Of a stretch of 64,000 nucleotides of DNA, positions 11,975-22,827 are shown one piece after another. The DNA comes from Lepeophtheirus salmonis (Eukaryota > Arthropoda > Copepoda > Siphonostomatoida > Caligidae). How positions within the stretch are numbered: the first letter of the stretch is position 1; each line of letters opens with the position of its first letter. The translations under genes and the position numbers were made by a program. Under the pieces are notes generated by a model. That model was given only the letters and a program-made list of their open reading frames with translations, did not search any database and was not told the DNA's origin. The stretch is taken from positions 30,570,002-30,634,001 of the forward strand of contig NC_052139.2 in the NCBI RefSeq assembly GCF_016086655.4, written 5' to 3'.

Positions 11975-12704
11975 ATGGCGGATGTCGGTTCAATTTTATC
12001 TGAAAGGCTCATGGCCGCTGCGCAAGTCGTAGAAGAACAACTCGATGCGGAAATGAACAAGTTGGAAAAGTTGGATGAGGATGATTTGGAGGCCATTCGA
12101 CGTCAAAGATTGGCTAATTTAGAAAAAGCTCAAGCCAAAAAAAGAGAATGGCTTAAACAGGGGCATGGAGAATATCAGGAAATATCCGAAGAAAAGGAAT
12201 TTTTCAACGTGACGAAAAAATCCGAGAACGTTGTTTGTCAGTTTTATCGAGAAGAAACATTTAGGTAAAGACTAAAGTATGTCAGTCAGTCACTCACTTC
12301 CTTATTTCAACTATTTATTAACACATAGGTGCAAAATTTTTGACAAACATCTCAACATCCTTGCAAAGAAGCATTTTGAAACTAAATTTTGCAAAATCAA
12401 TGCAAATAAGTGTCCCTTCCTTGTTGAAAGACTTCGAATTAAAGTAATACCCACTTTGGCACTTGTCAAAGGAGCAAAAACAAAGGACTACATTATTGGT
12501 TTCACGGAATTGGGAAACAAAGACGAGTTCTCGACTGCAATGTTAGAGTGGAGACTTGCAAGATCAGATATAATTAATTATAGTGGAGATCTAATGACCC
12601 CTCCAGATCAAGTTGAAAGATCCAAAACATCAATAATTAAGAAGCAACATAAAACTATTCGTGGTAATAATTGCTCTAATTCCTCTGATGAAGATGACTG
12701 GTAA
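11975..12704 (+). CDS. TXNDC9: Thioredoxin domain-containing protein 9 (phosducin-like family)
   Basis: Phosducin-like cofactor of the CCT/TRiC chaperonin involved in tubulin and actin folding (family knowledge). Exons 11975-12264 and 12329-12704 give 221 residues, close to the 226 of human. Residues about 15-65 form a charged helix (AEMNKLEKLDEDDLEAIRRQ) typical of the family. This is followed by WLKQGHGEYQEI and a thioredoxin fold (NVVCQFYREETFRCKIFDKH, then FLVERLRIKVIPTLALVKG). The redox CxxC pair is absent: the position reads YREETFRC, as expected for this non-catalytic family. The start ATGGCGG is the first ATG in frame. An AATAAA lies near 12822. Confidence 0.93.
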
Positions 12705-13424
12705 AACAACAACGTGGATTGTCCGGTCATTCCGTCTAACTTATTAATACTTTTAAAGATTATACTTACTAAATTTTGAGCTAATGTTTAATTAATATAT
12801 TGAAATTTAACGTAAATGCATTTAATAAAAACAATATGATAATCCATTTCAAGACATTTGTACAAATACAATTAAGTATTTAAAAAATGGTGTAGGAGAT
12901 CCGGCCTTTCTCTTTTTTTATTCGAATTGTAGCTTTAAATATGATTATTATTCATCATTCTCATAGAGTAGTTGGATTAAAATAATCAATGGATATTACT
13001 ATTAAAATCAAAATTTCACTGACCATTGCAGAGAATACCTATCTATAATGACGGTTGATCAGTAGACAAAACAGAATGGTTTCATTTTCAAATCCTTACT
13101 AGTTACTTCACATAACATAACCCTTTATTAAAAGCAGAATGATAAAGAGATTGCCGATAGAAAGCTAAACAGAATATAAACCATGATTCATGTTCTATGA
13201 ATTTTTAAACATGTCAAATAATCCATTTATAAGCTTTTAAAAGAATATTTTGAATCTAAATCACGTTATCATCATCGGTGTCAAATAAAATAGTAGATTC
13301 CATTGAATTTAAATCACCGACGTAGATGAATATTATTTATTAAAGCATTGAGCCGAGTTTTGTTCAAAAATGTATTACAACTCTTCATCTAAAGCAATAA
13401 AATTTTAAAGCTTTTTCTATATAA

Positions 13425-13493
13425 GGGGTAAAAACATACACAAACGACAGGAATATATTCTAATTTACACGTGCCATAGGTTGCCGACCCTTG
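13425..13493. mobile_element. Truncated copy of the 3462-3643 hAT MITE
   Basis: Its right end, CACGTGCCATAGGTTGCC followed by GACCCTTG, matches the right end of the complete MITE (one base different in the terminal motif). The preceding GGTAAAAACATACACAAACG also aligns with the internal part of that element. The left end is missing and I see no target duplication. Confidence 0.7.
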
Positions 13494-13604
13494 ATCTATA
13501 TCATCCCTCGATCCCCCTCAAGAGGGAAGGGGATGAGCTCAGCCACCCTGGCTGTACTCATTGTGTTCTAGGTATTATTGTTCAGCCTAGGCAAGGGGCG
13601 CGAG

Positions 13605-13612
13605 TGACGTCA
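13605..13612. promoter_or_regulatory. CRE-type palindrome TGACGTCA upstream of the 13.8-kb gene
   Basis: Perfect 8-bp CRE/ATF site about 180 bp upstream of the start at 13794. Confidence 0.45.
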
Positions 13613-13793
13613 TGAAAGAAAGGTCTTGTTATAAAATAAACTATTTAGTTGATGGAAGGGATGTCTTTGGTATTTAAAAGTTGGATCACGTACAGTAAAA
13701 TAAGCTGGAGAAAGGGTAGAGAAACAAGAAAAAATAATAATTAAAATCTCGACGACGAATTTTCGTTGATTCAAGCCGACTTTACTGTTTGAA

Positions 13794-14537
13794 ATGGCAA
13801 GCACAAAGAAGAAAAATGATATCTTCCTTATAGGCTCAACAATGGACAAGATTAGTGAGAATCAGTTACCTTCAAATGAAGCTATTTTAAAGTACTATTA
13901 TCATGTAAAATTTGAAAATCTTAAGATGAAGCATAGAGACATAGTTTGTTGTGGATTAGATCATAACCACTTCTTAAGGTGTGAACAAAATTGTCCTTGT
14001 GTACTAGAGAAGGTCATTACTATATATGAGAATGCAGGAATACCAATGATTCGAGCAGATCGTGTTTGGAATAAATTGAACAAACTAATACTTCGACACA
14101 AGCAATTGATGAAATTTCGAGGCAGAGCCACCAAGAAGGAACAGATGCACAGAGATGTGTTTAAAAGTAAAATTTTGCCTGTACTTTTTGACATAATTAC
14201 CTCTAATGTTAAGGACATAATTGAAAATGATACAGAACGTTCTCAGTCAGACAAAGCAGAAGCTTTAAAATTTGTTATTGATCAGAGAGGCCCCAGACTG
14301 TTATACATTGGAATTGATGATACCAGGAACATGAAAGTAGCTGGCAGATCTCCACAACGAAAGAATAGATTAAAGGGAGTTAAAACTGGTTCATGTGAGT
14401 CCGAAAAGTTATCACTATCCTGTTCCACTGAAGGAAAATTTTTATCAGATCACTCTGCATGCCAAGACACATTAATGGAGGATCCAACTTTAGATGAGGA
14501 TTCCATATTACAAATATCTCTAGTGAAAGACATTTAA
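13794..14537 (+). CDS. Uncharacterised Cys/His-rich single-exon protein
   Basis: A single uninterrupted frame of 247 residues from the first ATG. I do not recognise a named gene. The N-terminal third has SNEAILKYYYHVKFENLK, then a compact Cys/His cluster at about 51-67 (CCGLDHNHFLRCEQNCPC) that could bind a metal. A basic helical segment follows (IPMIRADRVWNKLNKLILRH, then KKEQMHRDVFKSKILPVLFDI). The C-terminal quarter is Ser/Asp-rich and low complexity. The Ile-Pro ... Lys-Leu ... Leu-Phe-Asp-Ile layout reminds me of an expanded, uncharacterised arthropod family sometimes associated with transposons. That is inference. Upstream lies a TGACGTCA, which favours a real promoter. Being intronless among intron-bearing neighbours fits retrocopy or transposon ancestry. 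Confidence 0.6.
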   Translation: MASTKKKNDIFLIGSTMDKISENQLPSNEAILKYYYHVKFENLKMKHRDIVCCGLDHNHFLRCEQNCPCVLEKVITIYENAGIPMIRADRVWNKLNKLILRHKQLMKFRGRATKKEQMHRDVFKSKILPVLFDIITSNVKDIIENDTERSQSDKAEALKFVIDQRGPRLLYIGIDDTRNMKVAGRSPQRKNRLKGVKTGSCESEKLSLSCSTEGKFLSDHSACQDTLMEDPTLDEDSILQISLVKDI

Positions 14538-15754
14538 TGTTTTTTAAGCCTTGAAGGAATCTATGAAATTACATTCACCACAGAGAATAACTATTTAACT
14601 TTAAAGGATGAGTTGTCTAATTTATCACTAATGTGTTACTATGGTTAATATAGATAGTTAAAACCCCTTTTTATGTATAAATCTAAATATTGTTTTTGAC
14701 AATCAATCACACATGATGTTAAATATAAATTTAAACTTATAAAAACAAGTGTTGTATTAAAATAGTATTATGTTGATATTTTGCGTCAAATTTGGACGTG
14801 TCGGAGTCAAAATTAATTGAGCTAAAAGTGTTGCAATTGGTCTTTCCACACCTTTAAATTTGAATTGAATATCAAAAATAATTTTATCGTCATGTTATAA
14901 TGTATAAGAGGGAAAATTAACTTCAGAAACTTTCCCTCATATGAATAAAGAACTAACAAAATTATAGCCTTTTAGAACTGAAGAAAATAAAAACTATTTC
15001 AGGGAGTTTGGAATTTTTTTATTTTTTTTTTGCTTTTTTTATTTGGAAAGTATATTGTAGATGATTGAATACCCTGGTGTTGGAACATTTATCAAATTTC
15101 AAAGGATTGGATCAATCATTACTTTTGAAAAATGAAACAGCCCCTTCATTGGCTATTCCTCCTTCTTCAGTTTAATGGAAGTTGATACTTAAAGATGAAC
15201 TGTATAGTCAATCAGTTTTGAAAAAAAACAAGGAAATCATTAATTTTTGTTTTACGGTTTTACACGTCATATCTATGTTAAAAAAGTATTGAATTAAAAT
15301 ATAAATCCAGTCTCAAAAGCATAAATGAAATCATGTTTTTGCAACATCAATAGGAAACATTCAATCATAGGTTTTGTTATTACCATATTCTAAAGTAAAA
15401 TATCCTGTATAAAAATTGAGTTATTTTTTGCAATTTTAATATATATAGACTTTATGACCAATTTCCTCATACAGGAAAGTATAGCACATCCCCATTAAGT
15501 GAGTGAGTTAAGGTGCAAGAAACACCATGCTAGACGAACATAGAGGGTCATCAGTACATAGGCTGAATTTGCAGGAGGGCCAAGCCCCTTGATCTTCAAG
15601 ATTGATTATATAATATACATACATTTTATATCTAGCAGGTGAATATTAGTATGTAGCCCCCTCCCCACCCCCTGGTACAAATTTCAAACTCTGAATTTAT
15701 TAGGATCGACATCGTAATAGTTTGACGAGGCATTGGCCGACTTGCTATTTAATT
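14538..15754. other. Intergenic region, nothing recognised
   Basis: AT-rich 3' untranslated and intergenic DNA with several A/T homopolymers. I see no gene, RNA or clear repeat terminus. A fairly GC-rich patch at 15490-15600 resembles nothing I can name. Confidence 0.45.
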
Positions 15755-16665
15755 TCATTGTGATACTTTTTCAATATTTGCTTTATAGCACTCAATACTA
15801 CAAAGAGGAACAAGAGTTTTAGAGCAAGAATATACTTTGGGTTTCATTTTGCAGTTTCCACACAATTTAACTTTTAAATCTTCTTGAGTGCATGGAATAG
15901 TACTTGGAGATAGTGGATACTCAACACCATGAGCCATATTCATAGTTCTTGAGCCATCTTTTGATATTTTATATGTCATAAGTATGGGCCCTTTGTTCAA
16001 CCCAGTACGAGAGGATTTCATTAACTTTGTGGCTTTAGAGTCTCTTTTCTTTAATAAGCGATCCATTGTTTTTTTCTTATCCAACTCTCTCTTTTCCATT
16101 TCAAGCTCTTTTCTTTTGGCGGATTTGATAGCTTTTTGTTGCTTGATGGATTCATCAATGTCATCTTCCTCTTTTATTCTATGGTCTTCAACGTCTGATG
16201 AATTGTGTTCACCTTTTAATTGTCGCTCAGCCATGGCACGTTGCCTTGCTGTCATTAGTTTAGGATCCTTGATATTTTTAAGTTCGGGATCAACTACTTC
16301 ATTTAGAGTTCCTGATTCCACAGCATCCAACCATTCCTCTTCCTCTTTGTCTCTAAAAATGAATACATAATTAGAATTTGTATATGATATGAAATGATAT
16401 TTTACCTTCTTTTTCGCTTTCCATCTTTTGGACTGGAACTAAAAGATGAATTGGAGGTCTTTTTCTTATTTAGTTGTTTGGAATGAGGTAAACATTTGGG
16501 GCAGAAGAAGGGAACGTCCTGTCTTTGAACAACTTCATCCCTATGAGTTACACCAACGCATATAAAATGAAACCAGAGATTACATGTTTCACATGAAATG
16601 GTTTCTCCGACATATGTTGTCTTATCACAAATGGGACAAATGGAATCGTCCTCCTCATAATTCAT
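15755..16665 (-). CDS. INO80B: INO80 complex subunit B-like protein with an N-terminal PHD finger
   Basis: Two exons on minus, 16406-16665 and 15755-16352, joined by a 53-bp intron, give 285 residues. Exon 1 encodes a C4HC3 PHD finger at about 10-58 (ICPICDKTTYVGETISCETC, HFICVG, FFCPKC), then a basic linker. Exon 2 carries the PAPA-1 region (EEEEWLDAVESG, LMTARQRAMAERQ, a Lys/Glu helix KREL ... LLKKRDSKA) and a C-terminal zf-HIT finger (LCGNCKMKPKVYSCSKTLVP, then CSIECYKANI). PAPA-1 plus zf-HIT in this order is the INO80B signature. Human INO80B has no PHD finger, so the fusion is notable. The splice is in frame and exon 2 has no ATG before its conserved core. Divergent from ANKMY2, 504 bp apart. 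Confidence 0.85.
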
Positions 16666-17169
16666 TATTATAAAGTATAAACTATATGTATGATCAAGTA
16701 ATGTATGATCGATAACTTCATATAATAATTTATAAGAGGATTAATGGAAAGGATTTAGAATTGTTCATTGTTTAATTATTAGTATTATATTTGTAGATGA
16801 TAATATTGTACTTGAAGGCAATTTGAAGAGGGGAATTATTTTCAATACGAAGGATTCATGTATATGGAAGCACGAAATACTAATCAGTAATCTTTAGCAT
16901 CATTAATAACACGACAAAAATCGATTGAGTATGGATTAAGAGAGAGAGAGAGAGTTTCACAATTTATGTTAAATAATAATGAATGACAGTTTACGTGCAC
17001 GACGGCTTGAAGTTCTTTCTTCTCTCTGCAATTCATAATAAACATTAAAAAAATATCCCCAATTTTTTTTCTTTTTCTTTAGCCTCTTCAGCTCTTAATT
17101 CAATCTTTATTCTCAAAAGGTTTACTATTTCCTCTGTGTAGTCTACATAAATAAATTTTCTATTGCATC
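16666..17169. promoter_or_regulatory. Shared upstream region of INO80B and ANKMY2
   Basis: A 504-bp spacer between divergent starts, suggesting a bidirectional promoter. It contains an AG tract at 16940-16954 and a GC-richer patch TACGTGCACGACGG near 16995. No TGACGTCA was seen here. Confidence 0.45.
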
Positions 17170-18577
17170 ATGGAGAGCAAAGTCATTTCTCCCAAGGATG
17201 TCTTTGAAATCATTGATAAAAATGGAGACAATGAAGATTTGGTTTCCCTCATTCGAGACCAATTTGAGGTACATGGATTGCCTCCTAATTCGCAAGACTC
17301 TTCTGGAATGACTCTACTCATGCAAGCAGCATGGAAGAATAATCTTCCTCTAGTTCAATTTCTTTTAACCCAAGGAGCGGATCCGAATAGTGAGAATGAT
17401 GAGGGACATGGATTTAGTACATTACATTTTGCTGCCCTCAAAGGTAGTCCAGATGTGTGTTTCGCATTGTTAGAGGCTGGTGCGAATCCTAGTCGAGTCA
17501 ATAGAGTTAAAAGAACTGCAGCTCAAATGGCAGCCTTTGTTGGTAGACACGAATGTGTATCCATTATCAATAATTTTGTACCAAAAGAAACTGTCTACTA
17601 TTTCACAAGGAAGCAGCCTCTTGAAAAAGAAGCGAAACTCCATTATACATTGGCCAAGCATATTCATAAGCTTGTTTTAAATGTAATTAAATCACTTTTC
17701 TTAAAGATCCTTGTACCTAATTCATGATCTTTTTGTTGTTATAAATATTTATGTTGTTTTAATTTATTCTGCTCAATGCAAATCATCTAGATAACTACAG
17801 ATCATGAACACATTTAACTTTTGTTTCAAATTATGATGATTGAATTTATTTTAAAGATGAATATTCATCCCGTCAACCTGGGCTTGTTTGTAAAAAAAAA
17901 CAAAGAGCTATTGGACAATCTACCAAAAGTAACTCAAATATTAGAGTCCATGTCCGCTAGGGAATTTCAAAATCGAAACGACGTCAATGAAGTTCTAGCT
18001 CTCAAGTTTCATATGATTCACTATATTCTCAAAGATGCACAACAACAAATGGAGAAAACTGGACAACCAATTGACAAATGGCTTAAAATGATGTTGGTTG
18101 GCCGCGAGGAAGATGGATTCCCTGTTTTTCAAGAGATATTTCTACGCAAGGGAGTTGCAATGTTCCCATTTCCCGAAAGCCAACTATTTAAGATCCTCAT
18201 GACGAACTTTCATCATTGTAAAGTCATTGGGCAAGGTCTTTCCGCAGCAGAATATATCAATCAAGGTTTTAATGGTCAAAAAGGGTTCAAAGATCATGAA
18301 AATTGTACGACTTGCGGAGAAAATGGCGCAGAAAAGAAATGTTCAGCTTGTAATTATATGACAATCCGTAAAAAAAGAACTCAATATATATATATTTTTT
18401 ATATATGACTAGGTAAATCCGTGGAATACTGTAACGCAGAATGTCAAAAACTACATTGGTTTGTACATAAGAAATTTTGTGTCAAGTCAAAAGGTGTGTG
18501 TTATTTTATCCATATATTATCTACTAATGATTTAATTTCTGACTTTTTCAGATAAACAGACAACAAGCAGTAGTTAA
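17170..18577 (+). CDS. ANKMY2: Ankyrin repeat and MYND domain-containing protein 2
   Basis: Exons 17170-17682, 17857-18349, 18413-18493 and 18552-18577 give 370 residues. Three ankyrin repeats lie at about 40-140 (SGMTLLMQAAWKNNLPLVQF, STLHFAALKGSPDV, RTAAQMAAFVGRHECV). A helical middle follows (MNIHPVNLGLFV). The MYND zinc finger is split by a 63-bp intron: CTTCGENGAEKKCSAC precedes the junction, and KSVEYCNAECQKLHWFVHKK follows. Choosing the donor inside the CSAC codon run restores the expected Cys-His spacing; reading through instead would destroy the finger. The protein is linked to ciliary Hedgehog signalling in vertebrates (family knowledge). The mammalian form is longer at the C terminus. 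Confidence 0.9.
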
Positions 18578-19333
18578 TTCAAAATTTCGTATTTTATATT
18601 ACATATGTGTTGCAACTGATCGATATAAAGATGTCTTACCGATGTTTATCAGGATATGAAATTATGTTCATATAACTAATAGTCTTATAAAATGACTTCA
18701 GTGATTTCAATTTTTTATCATTGGCTCATTGATTTCGTACAAAATATAAAAGGAACTATGTGTTGTATATTTATATGTAAATCGATTTAATCTACATACA
18801 TAATGATTAAACAATAATATATTGTTTCTATGCCACACGAGCTATATTTTATGAACATTTAATAAATATAATATTCATAAAATACCACTCCATAATAAGG
18901 AAGTTTTAAAAAGAAAAGACGAATTGCACTCATTCGATCATATTGATATATTTATCAAATTCTTCATAATTGTTTGAACCTAATCGCTGCAATGTTGCTA
19001 TTCATATAAAAAAGGGAACGCCTCAGCTCCAACAAAAATGTTTCTTTTTATATCTACGTATTATCCGTAATCATAGAGGAAGAAAAATATAGAGAGGAGG
19101 TGACAAGTAAATTAAAGGACTTTTTTCATGGACAAGAGACGTCCGTGACTGTTTTATTGCCTTCAGTTCTTAACTTTGGGTTGCCTTAGGGATAGTATTT
19201 TTCCAAAGGTGACCCTAAATTTAATACATATAAAACCTTTTTTTATGTCTCAGACAAATTACAGCCAGAGTATTAAACTTCTCAACCTTCTTTATAATAA
19301 ATATAGTTTCTAAATAATAGATGAAGTAACAAA
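18578..19333. other. Intergenic region, nothing recognised
   Basis: AT-rich sequence downstream of ANKMY2 with AATAAA-like motifs. No gene, RNA or bounded repeat is seen. Confidence 0.45.
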
Positions 19334-19812
19334 TTCTGAGCGTTTTTTCACTTTATTTTGACAATCAAAATTAACATAGTTACGATTATCCGATTTAGAA
19401 GGTCCTAAACGATTTTCTGGTTAATCTTCCGTTCCTGGGCTATGGAATAAGGACTCACATGCCGGTCCAACTCGACGATTTCTATTATTTTATGGACGTC
19501 CGTATTACTAGAACGGAATTGTTGCACCTTGCTGTTGCATTCGATAGTGTATTGGGTCAATAAACAGGGCAAGGTTTTTGGCCGGCTACTCTGCTTTTTC
19601 ACCTTGGTCGTAGTGTTACTGAATAATGTCGAATATAATTTAAGGTTAAACTTTAAAAAAAGTTTATTTACTGGCTTCGCCAAACACAAAACTGTAAATG
19701 AACTTTTTTTAAAGTGTAACCTTAAATTATATTTTATGATTTTTTTCATGGAATGTATTAATCGGGAGATATAGATTACTTACTAAAGACATCCAGAGAA
19801 AAACGCTCAGAA
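19334..19812 (-). mobile_element. Mariner-like remnant bounded by short inverted repeats, with nested hairpin
   Basis: Ends are inverted copies of TTCTGAGCGTTTTT (19334-19347 and near 19799-19812). On the minus strand, 19405-19530 reads IIEIVELDRHVSPYSIAQER, a mariner second helix-turn-helix motif, ending at a stop. No catalytic domain remains. Within it lies a hairpin at 19632-19734, annotated separately. Non-autonomous and decayed. Confidence 0.6.
19632..19734. repeat. Hairpin of about 42-bp inverted arms inside the mariner remnant
   Basis: The left arm starts AATATAATTTAAGGTTAAAC and the right arm is its reverse complement with only a few mismatches. The loop is about 20 bp around GGCTTCGCC. 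This could be a palindromic insertion or an inverted duplication. Confidence 0.7.
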
Positions 19813-20003
19813 CTTTTCACTTAGCCTAATACAATAAGTACATAAAACTTAGAACTTGGGAATTAATATTAATAGATGTAAGAACATTGAAAATTTTCCT
19901 ATTGAATGTGGATAATAAAGGTGTAGAAAAGTTTTTTTGTAATAGTAACAAATAACTCCAAGCAAGATCCACGTTAGCAAAAAAAAAAAAAAACTGGGAT
20001 CTA

Positions 20004-21268
20004 AAGGGTACCAAAACGTGGACTCTTAATAAATGCTAATTATGTAATTAAAAAAGAGAGGTTTTGTAATTTCGCCCTGCATATTCCGAATCTCCTGTCC
20101 TTTCTGCATAAGTAAACAATATTAAACATTTCTCAAATCTTTCATTATGTGAGAGCAAGAAGCAAAAAGGCAGAGGATCTCAGACCTTCTGGATGCCAAA
20201 ATTGAGCTGGCAGAGATTATAAACATTTGAAGTGCTCCAAGAGCCTCATTTTCAAGGTAACCAAGATGGAAAATGGCTCTCAAGGAAAGAAGGAAGAGGG
20301 GGACACAACTTGAAAAGGGATTCTGAGTTGTGGGGGGAACTTGAAGAAGAAGATCAAGGAGGAACCTACAAAATACATGAATCTCCTCTCTAACGAATTT
20401 GACGTGGATGAGGGGAATCAGGATGGCTGTGAAGGAGTATTTGAGGTCATCCTCTTACACAAGGCCACCACGCCACCTGTTGACGGACACTCTGAAGCAA
20501 AGGAGACTGCAGAGGTGCAAGAAAGTTCGTGCGTGGATCAAGACAAATGGATCTACAGTAAAAATTTCCTCTGACAAGAAGATTTTCACCGTGGACCAGG
20601 TCTACAACGATTGGAATGACCGTTGGCTTAGAGGATCACCAGAGGAGGTCAAGAAGGTGCTCCGTACAAAACATACGGCCCAAACAATGGTCCTGAAGGA
20701 CGTTGCATCCGACGGCAAGAAGATGATTCCCTTCTTTTTTAAGGCTGGAAAGAAAATCTACCAAGAGGCCTACTACAAGGTGCTGAGGTTTACCATACTG
20801 CCATGGCTCAAGGCCACCTACCTAGAGGACAACTATGTGTGGATCCAAGATGGTATACCCTCACACACATCGGCCAAATGGCAAAAGTTATGCACCGACA
20901 ACATGGCTGATTTTTGGGCCTAGGACATATGGCCATCATCTTCGCCGAATTTGAACCCGTTAGACTTTGCTGTGTGGAGCACTTTGAAGAAGGATACTAG
21001 TCAGTTAATTCACCCGAACTCCCTGAAGGTCGTCATTGTGAAGGATTGGAACAACATGTCCAAGAAGTTCATCATCAACTCCTGCAAGGCTTTCCACCAC
21101 CGTGTAGAGGCTGTGATTGCACTCGAGGGCTGCCATATTGAGTGAACATGTTCACAAAGGTCGTGTCTCAAAGTTTTTTTTTTAAATTCAAATTATTTAT
21201 CAAAAAATAAAATTACTGAGATTTTCCTGAAATCAGTCATTCAGTCCACGTTTTGCTTCCGAACCCTG
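20004..21268 (+). mobile_element. maT-type (DD37D) Tc1/mariner element with decayed transposase
   Basis: About 1265 bp flanked by TA on both sides (20002-20003 and 21269-21270). Inverted termini share AAAACGTGGACT preceded by an AGGGT-type end. The transposase frame is readable from about 20399 to 21145 but broken. It has FTVDQVYNDWNDRW (first catalytic Asp), YVWIQDGIPSHTS (second Asp) and SPNLNPLDFAVW (third Asp). The second and third Asp are 37 residues apart, which is the maT hallmark. A stop codon at 20921-20923 interrupts between them, and the N-terminal part before 20399 has frame breaks. The element is therefore non-functional as it stands. Confidence 0.8.
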
Positions 21269-22129
21269 TACATATTTAGCCCGGTCACGAAATCATAGAA
21301 AATGAAAATTTAGAGTCCTTAAATTCTAATAATAAATTTAAATTCTGCATAAATGATGTGCAGCGCGGTAGCCTTTCTTGGTAAAGATATATTAGATCAT
21401 CAGAGCATCAAACTCCCCGTTCACATTTGTGATTAAATCATTATTCTCTTACAATTTTATGCAGGTAATAATTTTGTTTCGTTTCAATCTTGATATATAC
21501 ATACTAGAGATTTTGTGATCTCTATCAAAGTGAGAATAACTGAGTAACTTATCAAAAACATTTATAACTAATAATTTTAAGGAAATTCTAAAGGGCGTTT
21601 ATGGAAAACAAGACGTCCATAAGTGGTAAATGGGCTTTGAGAACCTCTATTTTAGACAAGTTTTTGAGAGTAATACTAAATAATAGCGTATTTAGAAATA
21701 AAAAGAACAGTTTTTTATTTCAAAATGGTTCTTTAAGCATAATAATTTGTTTCCTTAAATCGTTTTTATCTATAACTTATAGATATCTACTTATAGACTA
21801 TAAGTAGATATTTAAAAAAATGCATGCTATTTCCCGGGATCATTTTTGAATAGCTCAGTCTAGCTGTGCGTAGCTCCATATGCGAAATTGCTTATGAAGC
21901 AAGACATTACATTAGACAATTTATTTCTGTTTCCATACATTAAACTTAGTGATGTTTCTCTAAACTGAATTAATATAATATATCATATACTTAATTTAGG
22001 AATATTTAAATCTCGATTGGTGTTGTCCCGGATAGAAATATAAAAAATAGGGATTAAAATTAATGATTCGTTTTGTATTTTCTGATAGATGAAGGTACAT
22101 ATAGGGAATTACATAATGTATTTTTAATA
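21269..22129. other. Intergenic region, nothing recognised
   Basis: AT-rich sequence. A short inverted repeat around 21777-21811 (TATAGATATCTACTTATA and its complement) could form a hairpin. No gene is seen. Confidence 0.4.
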
Positions 22130-22827
22130 TTAAAGACATTCAGGTACGTTTTTATGACATCTTTGAGCTTCTTCATCAAATACAAGACCTGGCGGACACC
22201 CCCTGAGAAGAGGGTAATTCCCTGGTAATCCACAAATAAAGAAAAATCTAGAACACTTTTGAGTAGCTAATAATATGAAATGAGCTCCATATTTTAAATG
22301 TTCTGGGCATTGGAAAATTGATCGAATTTTGCAAGGTGTAGAGGCAGAAGGCCAATTACACTCACCCAATTCAGTATCAAAAACTAAATCATTAGGGCAC
22401 ATAACAACCTTTGCCTTTCCTTCGTTGCATATAACGAACTCTTTGCAAGTGGAGCCTATTGGAAATTTTCCATTTTTTCTTTTACAATAGCCTAATGCTG
22501 AGGGAGGCTGTAGTAATTTGCGAACGCCGCATTTAAATCCAAATGGCAAAGTACATACGTTACCATTAAACACTAAACCATCTGAGCAAAGGAATGTTTT
22601 GTTGATAAATCCACTAAATATACAATTTATTTCGTTAAGTAAGGACACAAGAGATACTCAAGAATGGAGATATTATAATACCTTATACAGAGATGATACT
22701 TATCACATTGAAGAGGGTCAGGTAGAAAATAGGCATCCCTCTCATCCTGAAGAGGACAGCGATAAAGAATATTACATGAAATCTTCATCATGGAAATACA
22801 TACAATTGCTAATATAAGAGCGTTCAT
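22130..22827 (-). CDS. Secreted chitin-binding peritrophin-A (CBM14) protein, obstructor-like
   Basis: Two exons on minus, 22682-22827 and 22130-22613, give 209 residues. Residues 1-18 are a hydrophobic signal peptide (MNALILAIVCISMMKIS). Three CBM14 (peritrophin-A) domains follow, each with six cysteines: about 24-78 (CDKYHLC ... LCSDGLVFNG), 85-140 (CKEFVICNEGKAKVVMC, NDLVFD) and 150-209 (CSRFFFIC ... GCPPGLVFDEEAQRC). Three such domains with these spacings is the arrangement of arthropod obstructor/gasp cuticle proteins, which bind chitin in cuticle or tracheal lining. The splice restores the first domain; reading straight on meets a stop. The specific orthologue is not assigned. Confidence 0.88.

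Larger units (their letters stand above)
12705..13793. other. Intergenic region with hAT MITE fragment and upstream CRE
   Basis: AT-rich sequence without a gene. It contains the truncated hAT MITE at 13425-13493, a more GC-rich patch at 13500-13610, and a TGACGTCA at 13605-13612. Confidence 0.5.

Noticed and set aside
18350..18412. Read-through of ANKMY2 exon 2 into sequence coding NYMTIRKKRT
   Set aside because: It would destroy the MYND finger. Splicing at the GTAATT donor inside the cysteine codon gives the correct CSACKSVEYC spacing.
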